Below, one piece after another: positions 24,049 to 32,252 of a stretch of 64,000 bases of DNA. This DNA comes from Cellulomonas sp. Leaf334 (lineage in GTDB: Bacteria; Actinomycetota; Actinomycetes; Actinomycetales; Cellulomonadaceae). Where the stretch lies: assembly GCF_001424195.1 (NCBI RefSeq), contig NZ_LMOO01000001.1, forward strand, positions 1,591,965 to 1,655,964. Reading direction: 5' to 3'. Position numbers and translations under genes: made by a program. Within the stretch, counting starts at the first letter, position 1. Every line of letters begins with the position of its first letter. A model generated the notes under the pieces. It did not search any database. It was not told the origin of the DNA and was given only the letters and a program-made list of their open reading frames with translations.

Positions 24049-25305
24049 ATGTCCTCCTCCTCCTCCGTCGCGCCCGTCGCACGCCGCGCCCGCGCCGCCG
24101 TCTCCGCGGTCTTCCTGGTGAACGCGGTCCTGTACGCCAACCTCGTGCCCCGCCTGCCCGAGGTGAAGGACGAGCTCGGGCTGAGCAACGCCGCCCTCGG
24201 CGCGGCCATCGCCGCGATGCCCCTGGGCGCCCTGATCGCCGGCCTGCTCGCGCCGCTGCTGATCCAGCGCCTCGGGTCGGCTGCCGTCGCGTCGTTCGGC
24301 CTCGTCGCCCTCGCTGTGGCCGTCGCCGCGATCCCGTTCGCGGGCGGGTGGCCCGTGCTCGCCGCACTGTTCCTGCTGGCCGGTGCGCTCGACGCGATCA
24401 TCGACGTCGCCCAGAACGCGCACGGCTTCCGCGTGCAGCGTCTGTACGGGCGCTCGATCGTCAACGCGTTCCACGGGCTGTGGAGCGTCGGCGCCGTCCT
24501 GGGCGGCCTGGTCGGCTCGGCCGCAGCGGGCCTGGCCATCCCGCTCCCCGCACACATCGCGACCACGTCGGCGATCTTCGGCATCGTCGCCGTCGTCGCC
24601 TACCGGTTCCTGCTGCGCGGCCCCGAGGACGCCGAGCGGGCCGAGGCCGTCGCCGACGGGACCGCCCCCGGGTCGCGGGCGCTGCGGCACGTCGCAGGCC
24701 GCACCGTGCTGATGCTCGCCGTGCTCGGCCTCCTCGCAGCGTGCGGGGCCTTCGTCGAGGACGCCGGCTCCTCGTGGGGTGCGCTCTACCTGCGCGGGGA
24801 GGTCGGCGTCGGGGCGGCCGCCGCGGGACTGGCCTTCGTCTCCCTGCAGGTCGCCATGACGATCGGACGGCTCACCGGTGACCGGGTGGTCGACCGGTTC
24901 GGGCAGCGCCGCGTCGCGCGCATCGGCGGTGTGGCGATCGCGGCGGGCATGGGCCTCGCGCTCGCCGTCCCCTCGCTGTCCACCACGCTGGTCGGCTTCG
25001 CCCTGGCGGGCCTCGGCGTCGCCACCCTCGTGCCGGCCGTCATGCACACGGCCGACGAGCTGCCCGGGCTTCCCGCCGGGGTCGGACTGACCGTCGTGAG
25101 CTGGCTGCTGCGGGTCGGCTTCCTCGTCTCGCCCACCGTCGTCGGGCTCGTCGCCGACGCCGCAAGCCTGCGCGTCGCCCTGCTGGGCGTCGTCGCCGCG
25201 GGTGTCGTCGTCGCGATCGTCGGCCGCGTCCTCGTCGCAGGCGCCTCCACCGAACCCGCGGACGAACCCGTCGCGGCCCCGAGCGGCCTGCCGCGGGCCT
25301 CCTGA
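24049..25305 (+). CDS. MFS transporter, probable efflux
   Basis: This 418-residue membrane protein has about 12 hydrophobic segments. It resembles MFS transporters with the start VFLVNAVLYANLVPRLPEVK, a loop RVQRLYGRSIVNAFHGLWSV after helix 4, and the central motif GRLTGDRVVDRFGQRR (the conserved G-RxxGR-type loop of MFS). It would export or import a small molecule, and its pairing with a TetR regulator favours efflux. The ATG at 24049 has GGAG seven bases upstream. Substrate unknown. Confidence 0.9.
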   Translation: MSSSSSVAPVARRARAAVSAVFLVNAVLYANLVPRLPEVKDELGLSNAALGAAIAAMPLGALIAGLLAPLLIQRLGSAAVASFGLVALAVAVAAIPFAGGWPVLAALFLLAGALDAIIDVAQNAHGFRVQRLYGRSIVNAFHGLWSVGAVLGGLVGSAAAGLAIPLPAHIATTSAIFGIVAVVAYRFLLRGPEDAERAEAVADGTAPGSRALRHVAGRTVLMLAVLGLLAACGAFVEDAGSSWGALYLRGEVGVGAAAAGLAFVSLQVAMTIGRLTGDRVVDRFGQRRVARIGGVAIAAGMGLALAVPSLSTTLVGFALAGLGVATLVPAVMHTADELPGLPAGVGLTVVSWLLRVGFLVSPTVVGLVADAASLRVALLGVVAAGVVVAIVGRVLVAGASTEPADEPVAAPSGLPRAS

Positions 25306-25494
25306 GCGCGACCGTCGACGCCGGGCGGCGCGAGCACTCGGCGACCTCCCGTGTGCGCAGGCCGTCGGGATCGCGGACCCGACGGTGTCGGCACCGGCCA
25401 CGCCGTCGTCCCGCCGGTCCGACCCGATGCGGGCGTGACGCCCGACGCCGGTGCAGCGGCCGGCCGGCGGCGGGGCCGGTGCGAGGATGGGCGC

Positions 25495-28116
25495 GTGGTG
25501 GAACCCGGCGCGCTGCTCGACGTGCTGCTCGCCGCCGGGGGCCGCTCGGACCGGATGACCCACGTCCGGCACCTGCCCGCGCGGGCGGGCACGCAGGCGG
25601 ACTGGCCGGCCTGGGCGGACGCCGACCTGGTGCAGGGCTACCGCGCGCTCGGCGTCGACCGCCCCTGGCTGCACCAGGTCGAGGCGGCCGACGCCGCCTG
25701 GTCCGGCCGGCACACCGTCCTGGCCACCTCGACCGGGTCCGGCAAGTCCCTCGCACTCTGGTTGCCCGCCCTGTCCACGGCACGCGCCGTGAGCGCCGGG
25801 TCGCTCCTCGACCCCGGCCGGATCGAGTCCGTGACCCGGCGCGCGACGACCCTCTACCTGTGCCCGACCAAAGCGCTCGCCGCCGACCAGCTCGCCGCCC
25901 TCGACCGGCTCCTCGTGGCCGGCCGCACCCGCGACGTCCGGGTGTCCACCTGCGACGGCGACACCTCGCTGGAGGAACGCCGCTGGGTGCAGGAGCATGC
26001 CGACGTCGTCCTGACCAACCCGGACTTCCTGCACTTCGCGCTCCTGCCCCAGCACCGGCGGTGGGCCCGGCTGCTCGGGTCGCTGCGGTACGTGGTGGTC
26101 GACGAGTGCCACGCGTTCCGCGGGGTGTTCGGCGCGCACGTCGGGCTGGTCCTGCGTCGCCTGCGCCGGCTCGCCGCGTCCTACGGTGCGACGCCGACCT
26201 TCCTGCTCGCGTCGGCCACGACCTCCGACCCCGCCGCGAGCGCCGCGCGGCTGATCGGTGTCGACCCGTCCGAGGTCACGGCCGTCACCTCCGACGCCTC
26301 CCCCGCCGGGCGCAAGACCTTCGTCCTGTGGCAGCCGCCCGAGCTGCCCGGCTCCGACGCCCCGTGGTCCGCCCTCCTGCCGCAGGACGACCCCTGGGCC
26401 ACCCCGATGGCGCTCCCCCGCCACGTGACCCGCAGCGCCGATGACCTGAGCCCTCCCGGCCCGGACGACATCTGGGCGACCGGCGCGGACCTCGCGACGC
26501 CGTCCCCCGCGTTCCCCGGCGCCGAGGACCCGGTCGCCCTGTCGGATGCCCTTGCCGGTCTGCTGGGTGCCGTCGAGGGGTCCGGTCCGCTCGGGACGGG
26601 CGAGCGGGTCGTCGCGGAGCCTTCCGACCGGCCGCGCCGCACCGCGACGGCCGAGATCGCAGACCTCCTGGCCGACCTCACCGCCGCAGGCGCCCGCTCG
26701 CTCGCCTTCACACGGTCCCGTCGCGGCGCGGAGTCCGTCGCCGCCACCACCCGAGCGCACCTGCTGGAGATCGACCCGACGTTCGCGACGTCGGTGCAGG
26801 CCTACCGCGGCGGCTACCTCCCCGAGGAACGCCGCGCGCTGGAGGCCGCGATCCGGTCCGGCGCCCTGCGTGCCCTGGCGACGACGAACGCGCTCGAGCT
26901 GGGTGTCGACATCTCCGGGCTCGACGCCGTCCTCATCGCCGGCTGGCCCGGCACCCGGGTGTCGCTGTGGCAGCAGGCGGGCCGCGCCGGACGCGCCGGC
27001 ACCGACGGGCTCGTCGTCCTGGTCGCCCGCGAGGACCCGCTCGACACGTTCCTGGTGCACCACGCCGAGGCCATCTTCGACGCACCCGTCGAGGCGACCG
27101 TCTTCGACACCACCAACCCGTACGTGCTGGCGCCCCACCTGTGCGCCGCAGCGGCCGAGCTCCCCCTGCGGCACGAAGAGCTGGACCTCTTCGGTCCCCG
27201 CACCGCCGACCTGCTCGCCGAGCTCGTCGAGCGCGGGACCCTGCGCCGGCGTCCGTCGGGCTGGTACTGGACCCACAACGAGCAGGCCAGCCGCCTGACC
27301 GACCTGCGCGGCTCCGGCGGTGACCCCGTACGCGTGGTCGAGTCCGTCACCGGCCGCCTGCTCGGCACGGTCGACGCCGCCTCCGCCGACTCCACCGTCC
27401 ACGACGGTGCCGTCTACGTGCACCAGGGCGCGTCGTTCGTCGTCGACGAGCTCCGGCTCGAGGACGGCGTCGCCCTCGTGACCCGTCGCGACGTCGACTA
27501 CGGCACGTGGGCGCGCTGGGTCACGACGACGGAGATCCAGTCCGTCGACGCCGAGGTGCCCTGGGGGCCGGTCACCTGGGGGTTCGGGTCCGTCGACGTG
27601 ACCACCCAGGTCCTCGGGTACCAGCGCAAACGCATCCCCGACCTCCAGGTGCTCGGCACCGAGGAGCTCGACCTGCCCGCCCGCACCCTGCGCACGACTG
27701 CCGTCTGGTGGACGGCCCCCGCCGAGGTCCTCCTCGCCGCCGGGGTCACCGTCGAGGCCACCCCCGGCGCCCTGCACGCCGCCGAGCATGCGTCCATCGG
27801 CCTCCTGCCCCTGCTCGCGACGTGCGACCGCTGGGACCTCGGCGGGCTGTCGACCGCGCTGCACGTCGACACCGAGCAGGCCACCGTCTTCGTGCACGAC
27901 GCCTACCCCGGCGGGGCCGGCTTCGCGGAGCGTGGCTTCGCGCTCGGCGCGACCTGGTTGCGGGCCACCCGAGACGCCATCGCCGCCTGCCGCTGCTTCG
28001 CCGGGTGCCCCGCGTGCGTGCAGTCGCCGAAGTGCGGCAACGCGAACAACCCGCTCGACAAGGCGGCGGCGATCCGCCTGCTCACCGCCGTCCTCTCCCA
28101 CGCCCCGACCGCCTGA
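25495..28116 (+). CDS. DEAD/DEAH-box helicase with DUF1998 domain (helicase/secretion neighbourhood)
   Basis: This 873-residue superfamily 2 helicase has Walker A STGSGKS (about residues 79-85), Walker B VVDECHAF, SATTS (motif III), LGVDISGLD and QQAGRAGRAG (motif VI). The C-terminal DUF1998-type domain carries four cysteines in CRCFAGCPACVQSPKCGNAN, a metal-binding site as in the MrfA/Hrq1 group of DNA-repair helicases. It is the helicase of the conserved actinobacterial helicase/secretion cluster next to Tad genes. GTG at 25495 is preceded by GAGGAT, either a weak ribosome-binding site or a -10 box for a leaderless start. It converges on the TadE-like gene ending at 28134. Confidence 0.93.
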   Translation: MVEPGALLDVLLAAGGRSDRMTHVRHLPARAGTQADWPAWADADLVQGYRALGVDRPWLHQVEAADAAWSGRHTVLATSTGSGKSLALWLPALSTARAVSAGSLLDPGRIESVTRRATTLYLCPTKALAADQLAALDRLLVAGRTRDVRVSTCDGDTSLEERRWVQEHADVVLTNPDFLHFALLPQHRRWARLLGSLRYVVVDECHAFRGVFGAHVGLVLRRLRRLAASYGATPTFLLASATTSDPAASAARLIGVDPSEVTAVTSDASPAGRKTFVLWQPPELPGSDAPWSALLPQDDPWATPMALPRHVTRSADDLSPPGPDDIWATGADLATPSPAFPGAEDPVALSDALAGLLGAVEGSGPLGTGERVVAEPSDRPRRTATAEIADLLADLTAAGARSLAFTRSRRGAESVAATTRAHLLEIDPTFATSVQAYRGGYLPEERRALEAAIRSGALRALATTNALELGVDISGLDAVLIAGWPGTRVSLWQQAGRAGRAGTDGLVVLVAREDPLDTFLVHHAEAIFDAPVEATVFDTTNPYVLAPHLCAAAAELPLRHEELDLFGPRTADLLAELVERGTLRRRPSGWYWTHNEQASRLTDLRGSGGDPVRVVESVTGRLLGTVDAASADSTVHDGAVYVHQGASFVVDELRLEDGVALVTRRDVDYGTWARWVTTTEIQSVDAEVPWGPVTWGFGSVDVTTQVLGYQRKRIPDLQVLGTEELDLPARTLRTTAVWWTAPAEVLLAAGVTVEATPGALHAAEHASIGLLPLLATCDRWDLGGLSTALHVDTEQATVFVHDAYPGGAGFAERGFALGATWLRATRDAIAACRCFAGCPACVQSPKCGNANNPLDKAAAIRLLTAVLSHAPTA

Positions 28117-28133
28117 CCGTGCCCGGCCGACCG

Positions 28134-28508
28134 TCACCGGCGGGCCGATGCCGGGCCGGCCCGCGCGGACGCGGTCGCCGACCCCGCCGCACCAGACACC
28201 ACCACGCGCACCCTGACGACACCGCCACCCTCGTCCGTGCAGGACGAGAGCCTCGCACCGTTGCGGCGGACGGCCTCCGCGACAGTCACGCACGGGTCGC
28301 CCGGCTCCCCGGCCAGCAGCCGGCCCGCCCCGGCGAGCGCGCCGAGGTCCGCAGCCGTCTGCGCGTGCCCGCGACCGAGCTGCGCGGAGGCCAGCAGCCC
28401 GAGCATCGCCGCGACCACCAGCGCGACCGCGACGAGCGCGAGCAGCAGCACGGTGCCCGACCCCTGATCGTCCCTGCGCGCGAGGGGCAGCCGACGCCAG
28501 ATCGTCAC
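28134..28508 (-). CDS. Rv3654c/TadE-like secretion-neighbourhood protein
   Basis: This 124-residue small membrane protein has a basic N-terminus (WRRLPLARRDDQGSGTVLLL) followed by one long hydrophobic segment and a soluble tail with two cysteines. The layout and position beside the DECH helicase match the Rv3654c-like TadE-type family. It is probably a minor pilin or pilus-assembly factor. The GTG at 28508 overlaps the TadE stop (GTGA). It is the last gene of the tad operon here, ending 17 bp from the convergent helicase. Confidence 0.82.
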   Translation of the reverse strand: MTIWRRLPLARRDDQGSGTVLLLALVAVALVVAAMLGLLASAQLGRGHAQTAADLGALAGAGRLLAGEPGDPCVTVAEAVRRNGARLSSCTDEGGGVVRVRVVVSGAAGSATASARAGPASARR

Positions 28509-28855
28509 GGTTCCACCCGCGCCACGGCCGTCGCTCGGGCGCGCAGCGGCGAACCGCCCCACGACGCCACACCGACCGGCGACGACACCTCGACGGTCAC
28601 CCACTCGTCGGCACGTGCCACGGCGATCCCCGCGTCGGCACCGGCGAGGCGCCGCGCGGTCGTCACGACCTCCCCGTCCGACTCCCCGAGGGCGGCGGCA
28701 CGGGCCCCCGCCCGAGCGGCGTCGGTGCACCGCGTCTGCGCGATCGCCGCCGACGCGACCGTGAGCAGCGCGACCAGCAGCAGGGCGACCGCGGGCAGCC
28801 CGATCGCGAGCTCGGCGGTGACGCTGCCGCGATCCCGCCGGCTCGCGTTCGTCAC
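28505..28855 (-). CDS. TadE-family pilus assembly protein
   Basis: This 116-residue protein has a class III pilin-like start RRDRGSVTAELAIGLPAVAL: a Gly before the cleavage point, Glu at +5, and then a hydrophobic helix. TadE-like pseudopilins are processed by a prepilin peptidase and help assemble the tight-adherence pilus. The GTG at 28855 overlaps the stop of the DUF4244 gene and its own stop overlaps the next start, so the trio is coupled. No prepilin peptidase gene is in the window. Confidence 0.87.
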   Translation of the reverse strand: MTNASRRDRGSVTAELAIGLPAVALLLVALLTVASAAIAQTRCTDAARAGARAAALGESDGEVVTTARRLAGADAGIAVARADEWVTVEVSSPVGVASWGGSPLRARATAVARVEP

Positions 28856-29394
28856 AGCGACAACGCCTGCCGGATGATCCCGAGCAGCAGACCCTTGACC
28901 TCGTTCCCCTTGAGGATCACGACGAGCAGCCCCGCGAAGCCGACCGCGGCGAGCGTCGCGATGGCGTACTCGGCGGTCGCCATCCCCGCCTCCGCCAGCC
29001 CGGCCCGGCTCCGCCGACCCCGTTCGTGCCACGCCAGGACGGCCCGCCGGACCCGTCGGCGGCGGCGACCGGCCGGCGAGCGCCGGACCTCGGGCAGGGC
29101 CCGGCGACCGGCCGACGAGCGTCGGACGTCGGGCAAGGCGCGCACGGGCCGCGTGGAGCCGGGCCGGCTCGCCGGGCAGGTCGCGTCGGGGCCCGCCGAG
29201 CAGCTCGAGTCGGGGCCCGCCGGGCAGGTCGCGTCGGTGCCTGCCGAGCGGCTCTCGTCGGGTCCCGCTGGGTCCCTCTCGTCGAGTGCGGTGCCGGGTG
29301 GGCGGGCGAGCCGCAGCGCCGCGCCCCCGGGCGTCGGGTCGTCGTCCTGCGGGTCCGTCCGGACCGCCTCCTGGTCCGTGGTGTGGTGCGTCAT
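28852..29394 (-). CDS. DUF4244 Flp-like pilin with long hydrophilic N-terminal extension
   Basis: The last 45 residues (GMATAEYAIATLAAVGFAGL, then LVVILKGNEVKGLLLGI) are a DUF4244 domain, a Flp-type pilin with a Gly-Met cleavage site and Glu at +5. DUF4244 proteins are usually about 60-75 residues, but here the frame gives 180 residues. The first 130 are hydrophilic, with imperfect repeats (AGPDATCPA; LPDVRRSSAGRR / LPEVRRSPAGRR). The ATG at 29394 has a strong AGAGGAGAGG site and codon third positions are uniformly G/C, so the extension looks translated. It would be removed at the prepilin cleavage site. Confidence 0.8.
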   Translation of the reverse strand: MTHHTTDQEAVRTDPQDDDPTPGGAALRLARPPGTALDERDPAGPDESRSAGTDATCPAGPDSSCSAGPDATCPASRPGSTRPVRALPDVRRSSAGRRALPEVRRSPAGRRRRRVRRAVLAWHERGRRSRAGLAEAGMATAEYAIATLAAVGFAGLLVVILKGNEVKGLLLGIIRQALSL

Positions 29395-29667
29395 GGCCTC
29401 TCCTCTCGCGTGGGCGCCGCTGTCTGTGCGGTGCCACGTCAGCGTCGACCGCGGGGCTGTGGCGCGGGCGTGGCCGAGGCACATCGGTGGGACGGGTACC
29501 GACCCGCCGGGGCTGTGGACGTCTCGAACGACGACGACACACCGACGACGGAAGCGTCCCGAGACGCGGCGGCCACGCCTCACCGGAACGGTGCCTCTCG
29601 AGGCACCGGCGGGGACGAGGGCGGCTCCGCCGGGAGTGTGTCGGACGTGCCCTCTACAGTGCAGAAG
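29395..29667. other. Intergenic region between DUF4244 and PCD/VOC-like genes
   Basis: This gap between divergent genes holds no convincing ORF. A 9-bp perfect hairpin lies at 29589-29608 (arms 29589-29597 and 29600-29608, 2-nt loop). A TACAGT -10-like box at 29655-29660 is 7 bp before the ATG at 29668, which suggests a leaderless mRNA for the plus-strand gene. Confidence 0.5.
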
Positions 29668-30843
29668 ATGGGAGAGACCGGGACGGACTGGCGGGTGCTC
29701 GATGGCGTCACGACGGCGTGGTTCGATGCGCCCTCGCTGACCGAGGGGGCCGCGCTGGCCGGGCGCATCGTCGAGCTCTCGGCCGAGATCGTCGTCGACC
29801 TGCGTGCTACCGGCATCCGGGTCCGCCTCGACTCCGACGAGCACGCCGAGGCGGTGTCGACGGCCGCGCGGGAGCTCGGGCTCCCCGCGAACCCTGGCGC
29901 GCTGCAGGCCCTGAGCGTCGTGCTCGAGTCCACGGACCCGCCGGTGGTGACGCCGTTCTGGCAGCGCGCACTCGACTACGCGCCCGGGCAGGACGGCAGT
30001 CTGGTGGATCCGGTGCGGCGCGACCCTGCGCTCCTGATCCGGCAGTCGATCGAGCGACGCCCGTTGCGCAACCGCATCCACCTCGACGTGGTGCGACCGC
30101 CCGCGGGGGTCGAGCAGGCCGGGCTCGGTGAGGCGTTCGGCGCGTACGGGCTCTGCCACGCCGACCCCGACGGCAACGAGGTCGACCTGGTGCCGGGCGA
30201 CGCGCTCAGCGAGAGGACCGAGACGTCCGACTGGCACGCGGTGTTCAGCGCGGTGGCGTGCTACCGGGCCACCTCACCGACGCAGCAGCGCGACCTGACC
30301 GTCGCGGCGGCGGCGCTCGCCGACGACGCCGGCTTCCCGTTGCTGGTCGACCTCCGTCCCGGGCTCGTGATCCTCGACAGCGGCAAGGACCAGTGGGTCG
30401 ACGACGCTCACGGCCTCGACCTCGACTTCACCGACCTCGCCGCACACCTCCAGACAGCTGCGCGCGACCTCGGGGCCACGGCGGACCACGGGCTGCCGCG
30501 CTTCGTGCAGCTCTTCTTCGACGCTGCCGACGTCGCCGCCGTCCGCGCGTTCTGGGTCGCCGCGCTCGGGTACACCCCCGACCGCCGAGACTGGAACAGC
30601 GACATCAACGACCCGCGGCGATTGAACCCGGAGCTGGTGTTCCAAGAGATCGACACGTCGGAGACGGAGCGGCGCCGGCAGCGCAACCGCCTCCACGTCG
30701 AGCTCGCCGTGCCGTCGGACCTCGCCCAGGCCCGCCTTGCCACGACCGTGGCGGCCGGTGGCCGGCTCCTGGACGAGTCGGAGGGCCGCTGGCGCGTCGC
30801 CGACCCCGAGGGCAACGAGCTGGTGGTCGTCAGCGGGCCCTGA
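29668..30843 (+). CDS. Fusion of degenerate pterin dehydratase-like domain and two VOC (glyoxalase-like) domains
   Basis: This 391-residue cytosolic protein starts with about 95 residues resembling the 4a-hydroxytetrahydrobiopterin dehydratase fold (DAPSLTEGAALAGRIVELSA, DLRATGIRVRLDSDEH), but without the HHPxW-type active-site histidines. Residues about 100-185 and 275-390 look like VOC domains, ending in the typical HADPDGNEVDLV and VADPEGNELVVVS. The function is unknown; it may bind a small molecule. It sits on the opposite strand inside the tad gene cluster, between DUF4244 and tadC, where related actinobacterial clusters usually run uninterrupted. The start has no Shine-Dalgarno but a -10-like box 7 bp upstream. 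Confidence 0.78.
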   Translation: MGETGTDWRVLDGVTTAWFDAPSLTEGAALAGRIVELSAEIVVDLRATGIRVRLDSDEHAEAVSTAARELGLPANPGALQALSVVLESTDPPVVTPFWQRALDYAPGQDGSLVDPVRRDPALLIRQSIERRPLRNRIHLDVVRPPAGVEQAGLGEAFGAYGLCHADPDGNEVDLVPGDALSERTETSDWHAVFSAVACYRATSPTQQRDLTVAAAALADDAGFPLLVDLRPGLVILDSGKDQWVDDAHGLDLDFTDLAAHLQTAARDLGATADHGLPRFVQLFFDAADVAAVRAFWVAALGYTPDRRDWNSDINDPRRLNPELVFQEIDTSETERRRQRNRLHVELAVPSDLAQARLATTVAAGGRLLDESEGRWRVADPEGNELVVVSGP

Positions 30844-30906
30844 GCGCGCGCTCGACCGAGCTCCGCGCTCGCGGGTGCCGGGAGCCGGGTGCCGTCCGGC
30901 TCGCCG

Positions 30907-31458
30907 TCACCGGAGCAGGTCACCCGCGAGGCTGAGGATCATCGGGACGAGCCCGAGCAGGACGAACGCAGGTAGGAAGCACAACCCGAGCGGCAGGACG
31001 AGCTGCACGCCGAGCGCACCGGCGGCGGTGTGCGAGCGGGTTCGGCGGTCCCGGCGGAGCTGGTCCGCGCGCCCGCGCAGGGCCGGACCGGGTGCGGTCC
31101 CGGTGCTCCAGCTGGGTTCGAGTGCGCCGACGACATCCGTCAGGACCGAGCCCGCCCACGCCGACTGCCACGATGCTCCGAGCAGCAGCGCCGACCCACC
31201 CCGCGCCAGCTCCTCGCCCTGCTCACCGCCCACGGCCGCGCCGACGGCCGACAGCGCCCGTGGCAGGGACGTCCCCGTGCCGATCGCGACGTCGAGCAGG
31301 TCCAGCAGCAGCACCCCGTCGATCGCCCTGGCCGCGACCACGGGACCTGCCGGTCGAGCCCGCTCTCGCGAGGCCGATGCCCCACGGACCCACCACCACG
31401 GGCTGGTCGCCGCACCGCACGAGAGGGTGACGAGCACCGCGAGCTCGACGGGCGTCAC
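30907..31458 (-). CDS. TadC-like type II/IV secretion membrane protein
   Basis: This 183-residue integral membrane protein has the F-domain layout of TadC/GspF: an acidic cytoplasmic stretch with a LDLLDVAIGTGTSLPRAL helix, followed by a C-terminal pair of membrane spans (LGVQLVLPLGLCFLPAFVLL). It would form the inner-membrane platform of the Tad pilus with TadB. Its ATG overlaps the TadB stop. It is shorter than typical TadC proteins but similar to other actinobacterial ones. Confidence 0.84.
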   Translation of the reverse strand: MTPVELAVLVTLSCGAATSPWWWVRGASASRERARPAGPVVAARAIDGVLLLDLLDVAIGTGTSLPRALSAVGAAVGGEQGEELARGGSALLLGASWQSAWAGSVLTDVVGALEPSWSTGTAPGPALRGRADQLRRDRRTRSHTAAGALGVQLVLPLGLCFLPAFVLLGLVPMILSLAGDLLR

Positions 31459-32252
31459 GAAGGTGTCCGTGCGACGGCGGGCGAGCCGGGGGCACGCGTG
31501 CGAGCCCGTCCCGGTCGAGGCGAACCGGCGGGGTCGTCACCGGCGCGACCCGCCCGTGAGAGGAGCGCGGACGTCCACCAGCGCCCCGACACCAGCAGGG
31601 CGACGCCGAGCACCGCCGACAGCGTCCCGAGGCCACCGGAGAGGACCACACCCACGGGGTCGGCGCCCAGCAGAGCGCCCAACGCCACGCCGAGCAGAGG
31701 GAGCCAGGCGAGCACCTGCGCCGTGGAGCGCGGTCCGGACAGGGCCGCGCGGCGTTCGCCGTCGGCTTCCTCGTCGGCCGCGACGGCGGAGGCGATCCGT
31801 TCGAGCACGCCTGCCAGCGGCGCACCGAGCTCGTCGGAGAGCCGGGCGGCGGCGAGCACCGCACGGGCGCGCTGCACCGCCCCGTCATCGCTGCGTCCGC
31901 GCACCCTGCTCCGGCCGCGTCGACCAGTGACTGTGCGGACGTGGCGGGTCCCCACGCGTGGGCGAGCCCGTGTCTGCGCCGCTCCGGACGTCGCCGCGAG
32001 CAGCGCGTCGATGCTCGGCCCTGGTCCGTCAGCCACCGTGCCGAGCGCCCGCGACCACGCCTCCGCCGGTGCCGCCCCGGCGCGGAGCTGCGCGCAGACA
32101 CCGAGCAGCACGGCTGCCAGGTCGGGTACCGCCGGCGAACGCGCGGGCCTGTCGACGGGCCGCTCTCGCGCCCCAAGCCCGACGCGGCGACCACCGAACC
32201 CCGCCGTCACGACGACCGCGAGCACGACGAGCACCCCGACCACGACGCTCAC
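31455..32252 (-). CDS. TadB-like type II/IV secretion membrane protein
   Basis: This 265-residue protein has an N-terminal membrane span, a cytoplasmic domain with the helix DLAAVLLGVCAQLRAGAAPA and ARLSDELGAPLAGVLERIAS (GspF-type helices), and two C-terminal spans starting LAWLPLLGVALGALLGADPV. It is the second platform protein, partner of TadC, acting with the TadA ATPase encoded just upstream. Start and stop codons overlap both neighbours. A basic loop (about residues 92-120) between the two helices is enriched in Arg. Confidence 0.84.
   Translation of the reverse strand: MSVVVGVLVVLAVVVTAGFGGRRVGLGARERPVDRPARSPAVPDLAAVLLGVCAQLRAGAAPAEAWSRALGTVADGPGPSIDALLAATSGAAQTRARPRVGTRHVRTVTGRRGRSRVRGRSDDGAVQRARAVLAAARLSDELGAPLAGVLERIASAVAADEEADGERRAALSGPRSTAQVLAWLPLLGVALGALLGADPVGVVLSGGLGTLSAVLGVALLVSGRWWTSALLSRAGRAGDDPAGSPRPGRARTRAPGSPAVARTPS

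Noticed and set aside
28118..28133. Terminator between helicase and Rv3654c-like gene
   Set aside because: The gap is only 17 bp and shows no stem long enough to call.
24028..28572. Minus-strand open frame of over 1,500 codons opposite the MFS and helicase genes
   Set aside because: Spans two unrelated real genes and an intergenic gap, is low-complexity (Gly/Arg/Asp/Gln) and has no domain; an artefact of few stop codons at high GC.
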